DNA of 64,000 nt from Methylocystis rosea SV97 (GCF_000372845.1 NZ_KB889964.1:248001-312000); one strand, 5' to 3'. Numbered from the stretch's first letter, positions 37,001 to 46,624 are shown. Translations and numbers: made by a program. Notes: generated from the letters alone by a model not told the origin.

Positions 37001-37237
37001 ATGAAGAAACTGTTTTTGGCGCTCATCTCGGCGCTGCTTGTCACCTCCGCCTCATTCGCCCTGGATAGATCGACGGTCTCCGGCCCGGCGCTCGCGGCGC
37101 GGGACCGCGCGCCTCAGGCGCGCGACGGTGACGAAGACATGCAGGCGATCTGCCGCGAGGTGCTCGTCGACATCGATCAGGGCTACGGCGTCAGCAGCCA
37201 TGAATCGCGCTATATTTGCGGGGACAAGCGCCGCTAA
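37001..37237 (+). CDS. small secreted protein, two cysteines, function unknown
   Basis: The 78-residue protein from the ATG at 37001 has a signal peptide (MKKLFLALISALLVTSASFA) and a ~58-residue mature part. It ends in a conserved-looking block DEDMQAICREVLVDIDQGYG ... YICGDKRR with two Cys that could pair. Similar short proteins occur in Hyphomicrobiales without known role. An upstream ATG (36938) in frame would spoil the signal peptide. A palindrome follows at once. Confidence 0.65.
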   Translation: MKKLFLALISALLVTSASFALDRSTVSGPALAARDRAPQARDGDEDMQAICREVLVDIDQGYGVSSHESRYICGDKRR

Positions 37238-37280
37238 GCAGGTTCCGAAAAAGTCGACGGACTTTTCGATGAGAACCTGC
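37238..37280. repeat. palindromic element, possibly a terminator-like hairpin
   Basis: GCAGGTTC (37238-37245) pairs with GAACCTGC (37273-37280), and an inner GAAAAAGTC pairs with GACTTTTC. No U tract follows. The sequence looks like a dispersed intergenic palindrome that also closes the small secreted-protein gene. Confidence 0.6.
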
Positions 37281-37339
37281 ATTTCCATGTGATCGGGAAG
37301 CGCTCTAAGCGATACGCCGACGCGGCCGCTCTTTTTTCC

Positions 37340-38071
37340 TCACGCCACGCGCAAAAGAGCGCCGACGTAAAGTTCGCGCGCCGCCGGCAGCGCGACGCCG
37401 CGCGGCTTGAGCACGTCGCGCGTCAGGAAATATCCGGTCAATCGGAACGCGGCGATGAGATCGGCCTGTTCCGCCACAATGCTCTCATGCTGAAGAAAGT
37501 CGGGATAGAGCAGGAGTTTGTCGCGCCATGGCGCGCCGGCGGCGCGGCTCACCGCGCGGCCCGATTTCGGCGACACATAGGCGAGATCGTCCTTCGCGCC
37601 GGTCAGCGCGCAGGCGTTGAGATCGAGCCCGAAGCCGAGCGCGCCGAGCAGCGCAAGCTCGAATCGCGCCAACATCGTCGCGGCGCCTTCGGCGGCGCGA
37701 ATGTCGCCGAACAGCGTCGCAATGGCGTCGGCCATTTCGAACAATTCCTCATGCGGATCGCGCTCCGGCAGCAGACGCAGCAACGCGCAGAGCGAGACGA
37801 CGCCATGGAGCGCCGCGGCGCGGTCGAGGAAATAGGCGGCGCGGGCGGCGAGCGGCTCGACCGTCAAGGCGCCGAGATGATCCTCGAGACGCGCGCGCCA
37901 CCGCGCCGCGACGAGATTGCCGGGTTGCAGAATCGGACGGAGCCGGCGCGAACGACCGCCGCGCACGAGACCAAGATGGCGGCCGTGTCCGCGCGTCATC
38001 ACTTCGAGGATGACAGACGTTTCGCCATGCCGACGCGCGCCGAGAATAAGAGCGTCGTCGCGCCATTCCAT
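37340..38071 (-). CDS. recO: DNA repair protein RecO
   Basis: The 243-residue protein loads RecA with RecR in gap repair. An N-terminal OB fold (MEWRDDALILGARRHGETSV, HLGLVRGGRSRR) is followed by a helical domain (FELALLGALGFGLDLNACAL, YVSPKSGRAVS). The zinc-finger cysteines of some RecOs are absent, as in many alphaproteobacteria. It is the last conserved member of the lepB-rnc-era-(DUF1737)-recO run. Confidence 0.9.
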   Translation of the reverse strand: MEWRDDALILGARRHGETSVILEVMTRGHGRHLGLVRGGRSRRLRPILQPGNLVAARWRARLEDHLGALTVEPLAARAAYFLDRAAALHGVVSLCALLRLLPERDPHEELFEMADAIATLFGDIRAAEGAATMLARFELALLGALGFGLDLNACALTGAKDDLAYVSPKSGRAVSRAAGAPWRDKLLLYPDFLQHESIVAEQADLIAAFRLTGYFLTRDVLKPRGVALPAARELYVGALLRVA

Positions 38072-38078
38072 ATCAGGC

Positions 38079-38306
38079 TCACACTTCGGAAAGCTTCATA
38101 TCCGGCCTGTAATCTAAGCCTTCGACATCCTTGATCAAAGCCTGGCCGCAAATCACCCGGTTTTGCGTCGGGTCGAAGGTGAGCGACGGCGATCCGTGGA
38201 GTCGCCAGCCGAGGCTCAACGCTTCCGTGACGCGATGGCAAAACGCCGCGTCGTCTGGCCCGGTGAGAAAACGATAGGCGGTCATCGCCTTGCGTTCGTT
38301 CGACAT
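38079..38306 (-). CDS. DUF1737 small protein
   Basis: The 75-residue protein from the ATG at 38306, with GGAG seven bases upstream, carries the DUF1737 pattern AYRFLTGPDDAAFCHRVTEA, LSLGWRLHGSPSLTFDPTQN and VICGQALIKD. A longer start at 38333 lacks a good ribosome-binding site. The family is of unknown function and often sits near housekeeping genes. Here it lies 7 bases before recO and is likely cotranscribed with era and recO. Confidence 0.82.
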   Translation of the reverse strand: MSNERKAMTAYRFLTGPDDAAFCHRVTEALSLGWRLHGSPSLTFDPTQNRVICGQALIKDVEGLDYRPDMKLSEV

Positions 38307-38348
38307 TCGATTCTCCAGCGCCGCGCGAATCACCCATCTTGGCCGATA

Positions 38349-39275
38349 TTATTTGCCCTTGGGGAAATCCAGGCGCATCTCGCGATAGCGCTCTGGGTCG
38401 TCGGCCCAATTTTCCCGGACCTTCACGAACAGGAAGAGATGCACCGGCTGTTCGGCGGCCTCGGCGATCTCGCGGCGCGCCGCCTGACCGATGGCCTTGA
38501 TGGTGCGGCCGCCTTCGCCGATGACGATCTTCTTCTGGCTGTCGCGCGCGACAAAGATCGTCTGCTCGATGCGCGCCGAGCCGTCCTTCTGATTGGTCCA
38601 GGAGTCGGTCTCGACAGTCGACTGATAGGGCAATTCGTCGTGCAGCCGCTCATAGATCTGCTCGCGGGTGATTTCCGCGGCGAGCAGCCGCAGCGGCGCG
38701 TCCGAGAGCTGATCCTCGGGATAGAGCCAGGGCGAGGGCCCCATGCGCTGCGCGAGCGCCTTGCGCAGATCGTCGACGCCGTCGCCTTTCAGCGCCGAGA
38801 TCATGAACGTTTCGTCGAATTTTTCGCGCGCGTTGAGCGTTTGCGCCAGCGCCAGCAGCCTTTCGCGGGGAATGAGATCGATCTTGTTGAGGACGAGGAG
38901 CTTGGGCGCCTTGGCGTGCTGAAGCTGCGTCAGTATCGCGTCCACTTCTTCGTCGATCCCCTTGCGGGAGTCGATGAGCAGCGCGATCACGTCGGCGTCG
39001 GCCGCGCCGGAGAGCGCGCTCGCGACCATGGCGCGATCGAGTCGCCGCTTGGGCTTGAAGATGCCCGGCGTGTCGACCAGGATGATCTGCGCCGCGCCCT
39101 CGATGGCGATGCCGCGAATGAGCGCCCGCGTCGTCTGCGCCTTGCGCGAGACGATCGAGACCTTGGCGCCGACGAGTTGATTAAGCAGCGTCGACTTGCC
39201 GGCGTTGGGCGCGCCGACCAGCGCCGCGAAGCCGCAGCGCGTGTCTTCCCGCGCCAATTCGTCGTCGCCGCTCAT
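38349..39275 (-). CDS. era: GTPase Era
   Basis: The 308-residue GTPase binds the 3' end of 16S rRNA and assists 30S maturation. G1 is ALVGAPNAGKSTLLNQLVG, G2 lies in SRKAQTTRALIRG, G3 in VDTPGIF and G4 in VLNKIDLIP. The C-terminal KH domain has IVIGEGGRTIKAIGQAARRE. The start at 39275 (MSGDDELARED) overlaps the rnc stop by three bases. The frame is open much further upstream, but that is rnc in another frame. Confidence 0.95.
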   Translation of the reverse strand: MSGDDELAREDTRCGFAALVGAPNAGKSTLLNQLVGAKVSIVSRKAQTTRALIRGIAIEGAAQIILVDTPGIFKPKRRLDRAMVASALSGAADADVIALLIDSRKGIDEEVDAILTQLQHAKAPKLLVLNKIDLIPRERLLALAQTLNAREKFDETFMISALKGDGVDDLRKALAQRMGPSPWLYPEDQLSDAPLRLLAAEITREQIYERLHDELPYQSTVETDSWTNQKDGSARIEQTIFVARDSQKKIVIGEGGRTIKAIGQAARREIAEAAEQPVHLFLFVKVRENWADDPERYREMRLDFPKGK

Positions 39276-39979
39276 GTATCGCCCTTCCCTGTGGCCGCGT
39301 CCTCGCGCGCCAGAAATGCCGCCGCAGCGGCCTGTTCCGCGACCCGTTTCGAGGCGCCCGATCCGGGCGCCGCCGTAAATCCCTGCACCTCCACGACGAC
39401 CTCGAAGAAGGGCGCGTGGTCCGGTCCGCTGCGGGCGACGAGCCGGTAGCGGGGCGTCGCAAGGCCGCGCGCCTGAGCCCATTCCTGCAAGGCGGTCTTC
39501 GCGTCGCGCAAATCCTGGCCGCTCGCCGCCATACGGTCGCTGAACGCCTTGCGTACGATATGTTCAGCCGCAGCGGCGCCCCCGTCGAGAAAGGCTGCGC
39601 CGATGATCGCTTCGCAAATGTCGCCGAGCAAGGCGCGTTTGCCGCGTCCGCCGGTCTGGGCCTCGCCCTCGCCGAGCCGCATCGCTGCGCCAACGCCCCA
39701 GACTTCGGCCACTTCGGCGCAGGTCTCCTTGCGCACCAGCGCCGCCAGGCGGCGTGACAGTTCGCCTTCGCTCTCGTTTGGAAAGGCGTCATAGAGCATG
39801 TGCGCCACGGCGAGGCCGAGCACGCGGTCGCCCAGAAACTCCAGCCGTTCGTATGAATCGCGCCGGGCTGGCGACGCGCTGACATGCGTCAGCGCGCGGC
39901 CGAGCAGCGCCGGATCGGCGAAGTCATGTCCGATACGCGCCTCGAGATCAGCGAGCCCCTTGTCGCGGCCGCGCGTCAT
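39272..39979 (-). CDS. rnc: ribonuclease III
   Basis: The 235-residue endonuclease cuts double-stranded RNA in rRNA and mRNA processing. The signature ERLEFLGDRVLGLAVAHML (~residues 42-60) and GDICEAIIGAAFLDGG provide the metal-binding acids. The C-terminal dsRNA-binding domain runs from DAKTALQEWAQARGLATPRY to the end. The start (MTRGRDKGLADLE) lies just beyond the lepB stop and matches the family. The end position of the start codon may be off by one base in my reading. Confidence 0.94.
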   Translation of the reverse strand: MTRGRDKGLADLEARIGHDFADPALLGRALTHVSASPARRDSYERLEFLGDRVLGLAVAHMLYDAFPNESEGELSRRLAALVRKETCAEVAEVWGVGAAMRLGEGEAQTGGRGKRALLGDICEAIIGAAFLDGGAAAAEHIVRKAFSDRMAASGQDLRDAKTALQEWAQARGLATPRYRLVARSGPDHAPFFEVVVEVQGFTAAPGSGASKRVAEQAAAAAFLAREDAATGKGDT

Positions 39980-39998
39980 GTCACGCCTGTGCGTCCGA

Positions 39999-40787
39999 TC
40001 AATGAACGGGCCGGAACAGCCGGTCCCACCGCACGGACCATGGCCAGCGCCAGAAAGCGAGCGCCGATTCGTCCTTCCTGACCGAGAAGAAGATGATCTC
40101 GGCGCGGCCCACGAGATTGACGAAGGGCACGAAGCCGACGCCGCCAAGCTCTGGCGCGATGCGCGAATCGGTGGAGTTGTCGCGATTATCACCCATCATG
40201 AAATAGTGATCGGGCGGCACCACGAACAGCTCGGTGTTGTCGTTGATGCCGTGATCGCCCTCGATTTCGATGATCGTATGTTCGACCGCGGGATGATCGC
40301 CGTTGCCCGGCAGCGTTTCCTCGTAGGTCGTCACGGGGACTTCGCGGCCTTCGCGGTTCTCCGTCACTTCCTTTTCGAGCGACGTACGAGGCACGATGAC
40401 GCCGTTGATATAGAGCCGGCCGTCGATGACCTGGATGCGGTCGCCGGGAAGGCCAATGACGCGCTTGATATAGTCGGTCTCATTGTCCCGCGGCAGCTTG
40501 AAGACGATGACGTCGCCGCGGTTGGGGGGCGACGCCAGAATGCGGCCGGAAAAAATGTCGGGGCCGAACGGCATCGAGTAATTCGAATAGCCGTAGGCGT
40601 ATTTCGACACGAAAACATAATCGCCGATCAGCAGCGTCGGGATCATCGAGCCCGAAGGAATATTGAACGGCTGAAAGAGCAGCGTGCGAATGACAAGCGC
40701 GATCGCCAGCGCCTGAAGGATGACCTTGATGGTTTCGAGAACCCCGCCCTCTTCGCGTTTTTCAGCCACCGGAACGTTCCTGCTCAA
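39999..40787 (-). CDS. lepB: signal peptidase I
   Basis: The 262-residue inner-membrane protease removes signal peptides of secreted proteins. One N-terminal helix (VILQALAIALVIRTLLFQ) is followed by the catalytic Ser in NIPSGSMIPTLLIGD and the catalytic Lys in NETDYIKRVIGLPGDRI, then MGDNRDNSTDSR. The TTG start at 40787 has AGGAG at a good distance. acpS, often found upstream in this operon, is absent here. rnc follows after 19 bases. Confidence 0.94.
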   Translation of the reverse strand: MSRNVPVAEKREEGGVLETIKVILQALAIALVIRTLLFQPFNIPSGSMIPTLLIGDYVFVSKYAYGYSNYSMPFGPDIFSGRILASPPNRGDVIVFKLPRDNETDYIKRVIGLPGDRIQVIDGRLYINGVIVPRTSLEKEVTENREGREVPVTTYEETLPGNGDHPAVEHTIIEIEGDHGINDNTELFVVPPDHYFMMGDNRDNSTDSRIAPELGGVGFVPFVNLVGRAEIIFFSVRKDESALAFWRWPWSVRWDRLFRPVH

Positions 40788-41019
40788 GCCGACTTACTCC
40801 TCATGCATTGGGGCGGCGTCGGCCCGCCCGGCCGCCCGGCTTAACACGCTAAAGCTTCCATGAGAACCTTCGCCCGAGCCAAAGAATAGCCCCGGGCCGG
40901 CGTCAAATGGATGACCGCCCGCCACCTTAGCGCGCTCAGCCAGCGCGTCTCCGCCCGATCGGGATTAACGCTAACGCCGCGCCTGCGCTTGCGATCCGCC
41001 ACCAGGCCGCGCCTTGGCC

Positions 41020-41775
41020 CTAGAAGGCTTGCGCCCGGCCCTGCGCCATCGCCTCCCGCATCCGACGGATCGCCTCGGCGAGCCCGACGAATATCGCCTC
41101 GCCGATGAGAAAATGGCCGATGTTGAGTTCGACGATCTGCGCCAAGGCGCTCACGCGGCGCGCCGTCTCATAATCGAGGCCGTGCCCGGCGTGAATTTCG
41201 AGGCCGAGGGCGGCGCCATAGGCGGCGGCTTCGGCGACCCGCGCGAATTCCGCCTCGGCCCGGCCCATGTCCCCGACTTCGACGGCGTGGCACCAGGCGC
41301 CTGTATGGAGCTCGACGACAGGCGCCTTGACCGACACGGCGGCGTCAATCGCCTCGGTCGACGGCTCGATGAACAGCGAGACGCGCACGCCTTCCCGCGT
41401 CAGCTGATCGACGTAAGGCAAGAGGTAGTCGTGCTGGCCGACGACGTCGAGACCGCCCTCGGTCGTGCGCTCCGTGCGCTTTTCCGGCACGAGACAGACG
41501 GCGTGCGGCGCGGTCGCGACGGCGATGTCGAGCATCTGCTCGGTCGCCGCCATTTCGAAATTGAGCGGCTTCGAAATCGCCGCCTTCAGCCGCGCCATGT
41601 CCGCGTCGTTGATGTGACGGCGGTCTTCCCGCAGATGCGCGGTGACGCCATCGGCGCCGGCCTCGATGGCGAGCAGCGCGGCGCGAACGGGGTCGGGCCG
41701 CGGACCGCCGCGCGCGTTGCGGACGGTGGCGACATGATCGACGTTAACGCCAAGGCGAAGGGGCGGCGAGGTCAT
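41020..41775 (-). CDS. pdxJ: pyridoxine 5'-phosphate synthase
   Basis: The 251-residue TIM barrel condenses 1-deoxyxylulose 5-phosphate with an aminoacetone phosphate to make PNP, the DXP-dependent vitamin B6 route. Motifs are [52 protein letters not shown] and [14 protein letters not shown], which hold the catalytic His and Glu. Same strand as lepB but 230 bases away, so cotranscription is uncertain. Confidence 0.94.
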   Translation of the reverse strand: MTSPPLRLGVNVDHVATVRNARGGPRPDPVRAALLAIEAGADGVTAHLREDRRHINDADMARLKAAISKPLNFEMAATEQMLDIAVATAPHAVCLVPEKRTERTTEGGLDVVGQHDYLLPYVDQLTREGVRVSLFIEPSTEAIDAAVSVKAPVVELHTGAWCHAVEVGDMGRAEAEFARVAEAAAYGAALGLEIHAGHGLDYETARRVSALAQIVELNIGHFLIGEAIFVGLAEAIRRMREAMAQGRAQAF

Positions 41776-41888
41776 TGCGCTCTATAGCGCGCGGGCGGAC
41801 GGTTTGTCATTGGGCGCGCGGCCGGCGCGGCGGCGCAAAGAGCAATTTCAGTCAGGAAGCCGGCCGTTGCGCTTGCTACGATGCAAAC

Positions 41889-42770
41889 ATGGAGACCAGG
41901 ACAAGACGAAAGGAACCTGACTATGCGCGACGCATCAATCGCGTGCTGGATTACATCGACAAGCATCTCGACGAAGAACTTACCATCGACGTGCTGAGCG
42001 ACGTCGCGAACTTTTCAAAATTTCACTTCCATCGGCAATTTTCCCAGAACTGCGGGATTAGCCTCTCACGCTACATCCAATTCATGAGGCTCAAGAGAGC
42101 CTCTTATCGACTGGCGTTCAATCCGACCGCGCCGATCATCGACGTCGCTTTGGATTCTGGGTTCGAGAACCCAGAATCCTTTTCCCGGGCCTTCAAAGCC
42201 GCGTTCGGCCAGACGCCCAGCGCGTTTCGCAAGAAGCCGGACTGGGCGTCATGGAGCGCGCGATCTCGAATAAGCCTCCCACCCAGCGAAAGGACCGAAG
42301 ACATGGACGTTAAGATCATCGACGTCGAACCAATATTGGTCGCGGCGCTCGAACATCGCGGCGCGCCGGCGCTGCTCAACGATTCAGTGCAGCGCTTCAT
42401 CGCCTGGCGAAAATCGTCGGGGCTTTCTCCGGTCAGCCAATGCGAGACCTACGGCGTGCCTTATAATGACCCCAACACGACGCCGCCCGAGGAGTTCCGC
42501 TTCGATATTTGCGGATCGGCGCCGGCGCCGGTTGCCGCCAATGACCACGGCGTCGTCACCAAGACGATCCCGGGCGGCCGCTGCGCCATGACCATCCATG
42601 CCGGTTCTCGTGACCGGATCGACGAGAGCGTTTACGCGCTCTATCGGGATTGGCTACCGGAATCGGGAGAGGAATTGCGGGATTTCCCGGTCTATTTCCA
42701 CTATCTGAACCTTGATCACGACACGCCCGAACACCGCCATTTGACCGAGATCTATCTGCCGCTCAAATAG
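41889..42770 (+). CDS. AraC-family regulator with GyrI-like effector domain
   Basis: From the ATG at 41889 (METRTRRKEPDYARR) the protein has 293 residues. The N-terminal ~105 hold two AraC helix-turn-helix units (LTIDVLSDVANFSKFHFHRQ and IIDVALDSGFENPESFSRAF). The C-terminal ~160 form a GyrI/SHSP2 small-molecule-binding domain (VDVKII-like DVKIIDVEPILVAALEHRGA, FRFDICGSAPAPV, YFHYLNLDHDTPEHRHL). Relatives such as Rob/SoxS-like and MarA-type regulators with this layout sense drugs or organic ligands. Target genes are unknown; none nearby is obvious. Confidence 0.88.
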   Translation: METRTRRKEPDYARRINRVLDYIDKHLDEELTIDVLSDVANFSKFHFHRQFSQNCGISLSRYIQFMRLKRASYRLAFNPTAPIIDVALDSGFENPESFSRAFKAAFGQTPSAFRKKPDWASWSARSRISLPPSERTEDMDVKIIDVEPILVAALEHRGAPALLNDSVQRFIAWRKSSGLSPVSQCETYGVPYNDPNTTPPEEFRFDICGSAPAPVAANDHGVVTKTIPGGRCAMTIHAGSRDRIDESVYALYRDWLPESGEELRDFPVYFHYLNLDHDTPEHRHLTEIYLPLK

Positions 42771-42810
42771 TGCGGGTCGCGGACCCGCCGCGCGGCTCTG
42801 CGGAGGCCCC

Positions 42811-45018
42811 TCACCCAATCATCCGCTCGACCTTGCTCACCAAAGCGCTCGCGCGCAGCCGCGTGACGACGCCATTCAAATGTTTCAGATCGGCGACTTC
42901 GAGATCGAAGGTCATTTCGCGGAAATCCGGCGAATGGGCCTTGAAGCTGATGTTGTCGATATTGGCGCCGGTCTCGCCGATGAGCGTCGCGAGCGCGCCG
43001 AGCGAACCGGGCTCGTTGAGCGCGGTGACGACGATGCGAACGGGAAACAGCGCCGAAGAGCCGGCTTCGATATCCCAGCGCACGTCGAGCCAGCGTTCGG
43101 GCTGGTCGTCGAACGCGGTCAGCGACGGCGACTGGATCGGATAGATGGTGATGCCTTCGCCGGGCGTGAAAATGCCGACGATGCGGTCGCCCGGCACGGC
43201 GCCGCCGTCCGGCGCGAAACGCACCGGCGCGTCGCCGCGCAGCCCGCGAATCGGAATTGCGCCGCTGCCCTCTTTCGCGCCGGGCGCTTTGAAGACGACA
43301 TTGGCGTTCGCCTTGACGCCGAACCAGCCCGGCTCCCCAGGACCGATGGCGGTGGGCGCGGCTTTGCGCTCTTCGCTGAAATCCGGATAGACCGCTTTGA
43401 CGACGTCGCCCGAATAGATTTCGCCGCGCCCCACGGCGGCGAGCGCATCCTCGACCGATGGCCGCGCGAGCCGGGTCAGCGCCGCCTTCAATTTCTCTTC
43501 GCTCCAGACGCGGCCGGCGCGCTCGAAGGCGCGTTCGACGATCTGGCGGCCGAGCCCGGCATATTGCTGGCGCACCGCGTCGCGCGTCGCGCGTCGGATC
43601 GCGGCGCGCGCCTTGCCGGTCGCCACCGCGCCCTCCCAGGCGGCAGGGGGCACATGCCCCTCGGCGCGGATGATCTCGACCTCGTCGCCGTTTTTCAGCT
43701 GCGACAACACCGGGCCGACGCGCCCGTTGATCTTCGCGCCAACGGCTGAATCGCCAAGCTTCGTGTGCACGGCGTAGGCGAAATCGATCGGCGTCGCGCC
43801 GCGCGGCAGCGCGATCAATCCGCCCTTCGGCGTGAAGCAGAACACCTGATCTTGAAAGAGTTCGAGCCGCGTGTGCTCGAGAAACTCCTCGGGATTGTCG
43901 CCATGCGCGAGGAGATCGAGCGTTTCCTGCAGCCAGCGGAAGGCGCGGCTTTCCTTGGCGAGCTGCTCGCGGCCATGCGCGCCGACCGCGTCCTTGTAGA
44001 GCGCGTGCGCGGCGATGCCGAAGCGCGCGATCTCATGCATTTCGGCGGTGCGAATCTGAAGTTCGACGCGCTGGTGGCCAGGACCGATCACGGTCGTATG
44101 GATGGAACGATAGTCGTTCTGTTTCGGCGTCGAGATGTAATCCTTGAAGCGGCCGGGGACGTTGGGCCACTTCGTATGCACGACGCCGAGCGCGCGATAG
44201 CAATCCTCCACCGCGCCGACGATGATCCGAAAGCCGAAGATGTCGGACAACTGCTCGAAGGAGATCGACTTGCGCTCCATCTTGCGCCACACCGAAAAGG
44301 TCGTCTTCTGGCGTCCGGTGACCGCCGCGGTGATGCCGCGCGCCTCGAACTCCTTGGTGAGTTCGTCCTCGATGCGCTTGATGATGCGTCCGTTCTTCGC
44401 GCGCAGATCATGCAGTCGCTGCTCGATGGTCTGATGCGCTTCCGGCATCAAATGCCGGAAGGCGAGGCCCTCGAGCTCCTCGCGCAGGCGCTGCATGCCC
44501 ATGCGGCCGGCGAGCGGCGCATAGATGTCGAGCGTCTCCTGTGCGATGCGCGCGCGCTTTTCCTGCGGGACGAAATGCAGCGTGCGCATATTGTGCAGGC
44601 GGTCGGCGAGCTTGACGAGCAGCACGCGCACGTCTTCGGCGACGGCGAGCAGCAATTTGCGGAAGTTCTCGCCCTGCCGCGCCTGCTTGGTGACGAGATC
44701 GAGTTTTTCGATCTTGGTCAGGCCCTCGACAAGTTTGCCAATCTGTTCGCCAAACAGCCGGTCGATCTCTTCGCGCGTGGCGTCAGTGTCTTCGAGCGTA
44801 TCGTGCAGAACGGCCGCGACGATCGTCGCGTCGTCGAGCTTCAGATCGGTGAGGATCGCCGCGACTTCGAGCGGGTGGGAAAAATAAGGGTCGCCTGAGG
44901 CGCGGGTTTGCGCCCCGTGCGCCTTCATCGCGTAGACATAGGCCCGGTTTAGCAAATCTTCGTCGACGCGCGGGTTATACTTCCGCACGCGTTCGACAAG
45001 CTCGTACTGACGCATCAT
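42811..45018 (-). CDS. rsh: bifunctional (p)ppGpp synthetase/hydrolase (RSH)
   Basis: The 735-residue stringent-response enzyme of alphaproteobacteria. The N-terminal HD hydrolase domain keeps HDTLEDTDATREE and LADRLHNMRTL. The synthetase domain has GFRIIVGAVEDCYRALGVVH and NDYRSIHTTVIG. TGS (ITPK-like FCFTPKGGLIALPRGATPID) and C-terminal ACT (VVTALNEPGSLGALATLIGE) domains regulate it. Both active sites look intact. rpoZ lies upstream on the same strand, the usual rpoZ-rsh pair. Confidence 0.94.
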   Translation of the reverse strand: MMRQYELVERVRKYNPRVDEDLLNRAYVYAMKAHGAQTRASGDPYFSHPLEVAAILTDLKLDDATIVAAVLHDTLEDTDATREEIDRLFGEQIGKLVEGLTKIEKLDLVTKQARQGENFRKLLLAVAEDVRVLLVKLADRLHNMRTLHFVPQEKRARIAQETLDIYAPLAGRMGMQRLREELEGLAFRHLMPEAHQTIEQRLHDLRAKNGRIIKRIEDELTKEFEARGITAAVTGRQKTTFSVWRKMERKSISFEQLSDIFGFRIIVGAVEDCYRALGVVHTKWPNVPGRFKDYISTPKQNDYRSIHTTVIGPGHQRVELQIRTAEMHEIARFGIAAHALYKDAVGAHGREQLAKESRAFRWLQETLDLLAHGDNPEEFLEHTRLELFQDQVFCFTPKGGLIALPRGATPIDFAYAVHTKLGDSAVGAKINGRVGPVLSQLKNGDEVEIIRAEGHVPPAAWEGAVATGKARAAIRRATRDAVRQQYAGLGRQIVERAFERAGRVWSEEKLKAALTRLARPSVEDALAAVGRGEIYSGDVVKAVYPDFSEERKAAPTAIGPGEPGWFGVKANANVVFKAPGAKEGSGAIPIRGLRGDAPVRFAPDGGAVPGDRIVGIFTPGEGITIYPIQSPSLTAFDDQPERWLDVRWDIEAGSSALFPVRIVVTALNEPGSLGALATLIGETGANIDNISFKAHSPDFREMTFDLEVADLKHLNGVVTRLRASALVSKVERMIG

Positions 45019-45239
45019 GCGCGTGGCGCCAATGACCGGTTATGCGCCGACCCGGCCGCCGCCCAAGCGTAAATTCCACGCAAAAGGCAAGCGAGCGGCG
45101 CCGGAGCGGCGAGTGTGTTGAGAGAATAGCGCACGCCGGCCGCCATGACCAACGACGACGATGCGCGAATGCGCAGCTCTGGTAGGAGACGTCCGGCGGA
45201 GACGTGTCGCGCACGCCCCGCCGGCGGGATCGGGCGAAC

Positions 45240-45626
45240 CTACTCCGCTTCGTCCTCGACCTCTGCGGGCGGCACAAGCCCTTCGAGACCGCGCAGCAGG
45301 TCTTCTTCCGTCATCCGGTCGAATGGGCCCTCGACTTCGAGTTCGCCAGCGACCGCGGGGGTCAAGGCCGGCGCCGCTTCGGCCTCCGGCTCGTCGACTT
45401 CGACGTGATGCTGCAGCGAGTGGATGAAATCCTCGGAGAGGTCTTCCGGCGCGAGCGCCGACTCTGCGATCTCGCGCAGGGCGACCACAGGATTTTTGTC
45501 ACGGTCGCGATCGACGAGGATCGGCTGACCAGACGAGATGTTTCGCGCCCGATGCGCCGCGAGAAGGACAAGGTCGAAGCGATTTTCGATCTTGTCGACG
45601 CAATCTTCGACAGTAACGCGCGCCAT
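45240..45626 (-). CDS. rpoZ: RNA polymerase omega subunit
   Basis: The 128-residue protein aids folding of the beta' subunit. [20 protein letters not shown] and [12 protein letters not shown] are diagnostic, followed by [13 protein letters not shown]. The C-terminal half is an acidic extension (Glu, Pro, Ala rich) usual in alphaproteobacteria. It precedes rsh on the same strand after ~220 bases, a conserved pairing that fits omega's role in ppGpp sensing known from E. coli. Confidence 0.95.
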   Translation of the reverse strand: MARVTVEDCVDKIENRFDLVLLAAHRARNISSGQPILVDRDRDKNPVVALREIAESALAPEDLSEDFIHSLQHHVEVDEPEAEAAPALTPAVAGELEVEGPFDRMTEEDLLRGLEGLVPPAEVEDEAE

Positions 45627-46012
45627 CTGCTGTCAAGCTCCATTCGGTTCGGGAGTGGCGCTGATACGCCAATTAGGAAAAATAGGCAATAATCTCGTGG
45701 CTCTAGACGCGCGGGCGATTTTTTTTGACGCTGCTGAGCGGATTTTTTCTAGAAAATGCCCAATCATGGCCCCGTAAAAAAACGCAGTTCCTCTTGACGC
45801 TGTGACATGGAGAGGCGATGTATTTGCTAGAGATGCGTGCGGCGCTTTTCAAAGATGGCTGTGATTAGCCGGCGAATGCAGCGAGAACGGCGCAGTCGCG
45901 ATTTGTTAATTTAGGCGCCGGACGTTGAGATTGAGCGAAACGCCGAACTGCGGGTTGACGGCGTTAGCCGGCGCCGCCCGCGTTAACACCTTAACCCGAC
46001 CGCGAGACTAAA
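45627..46012. other. divergent regulatory region rpoZ / NYN gene
   Basis: About 385 bases between two divergent genes with unusually AT-rich patches around 45715-45785 (runs of T and A). It must contain both promoters, but no clear -35/-10 pair was found on either strand and no RNA is recognised. Confidence 0.4.
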
Positions 46013-46624
46013 ATGGCAGATATCGAACGAACTGCGTTGTTCATTGATGGCGCGAACTTATACGCGACCGCGAAATCGCTTGGATTCGATATTGATTATA
46101 AGCGCTTGCTCCGCGAATTCCAGGGCAAGGGCCGCCTGATCCGCGCGTTCTACTACACCGCCTTAATCGAGGATCAAGAGTATTCGTCGATCCGTCCTCT
46201 GATCGATTGGCTGGATTACAACGGCTATGCGGTCGTGACCAAGCCGACCAAGGAGTTCGTCGATTCGCTTGGCCGCCGCAAAGTTAAAGGAAATATGGAC
46301 ATTGAGCTCGCGGTCGACGCCATGGAAATGGCCGGGCATATCGACCACATGGTTCTGTTCTCCGGCGACGGCGACTTCCGGTCGCTGGTCGAGGCCGTGC
46401 AGCGGCGCGGCGTGCGGGTTTCGGTCATTTCGACGATCACCACCCAGCCGCCGATGATCGCCGACGAATTGCGTCGGCAGGCCGACGAATTCATCGACCT
46501 TATCCATCTTGTCGGCAAGATCGGCCGCGATCCCGGCGAGCGCGCAGAGCGCATGCAGCGGTATCAGGAGCGTCCTCGTCCCGCGCCGCAAGCGGCTCAC
46601 GCCGAAGAAGAAGAAGGCGAGTGA
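46013..46624 (+). CDS. NYN-domain (LabA/DUF88-like) putative RNase
   Basis: The 203-residue protein has the PIN-like NYN fold: RTALFIDGANLYATAKSLGF with the first acidic Asp, KGNMDIELAVDAMEMA, and HMVLFSGDGDFRSLVEAVQR with the second acidic pair, then ELRRQADEFIDLIHL. The family includes LabA and human LSM14/MARF1-type RNases and probably cuts RNA with metal. The C-terminal ~25 residues are disordered and acidic. It stands alone between rpoZ and smpB. Targets are unknown. Confidence 0.88.
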   Translation: MADIERTALFIDGANLYATAKSLGFDIDYKRLLREFQGKGRLIRAFYYTALIEDQEYSSIRPLIDWLDYNGYAVVTKPTKEFVDSLGRRKVKGNMDIELAVDAMEMAGHIDHMVLFSGDGDFRSLVEAVQRRGVRVSVISTITTQPPMIADELRRQADEFIDLIHLVGKIGRDPGERAERMQRYQERPRPAPQAAHAEEEEGE

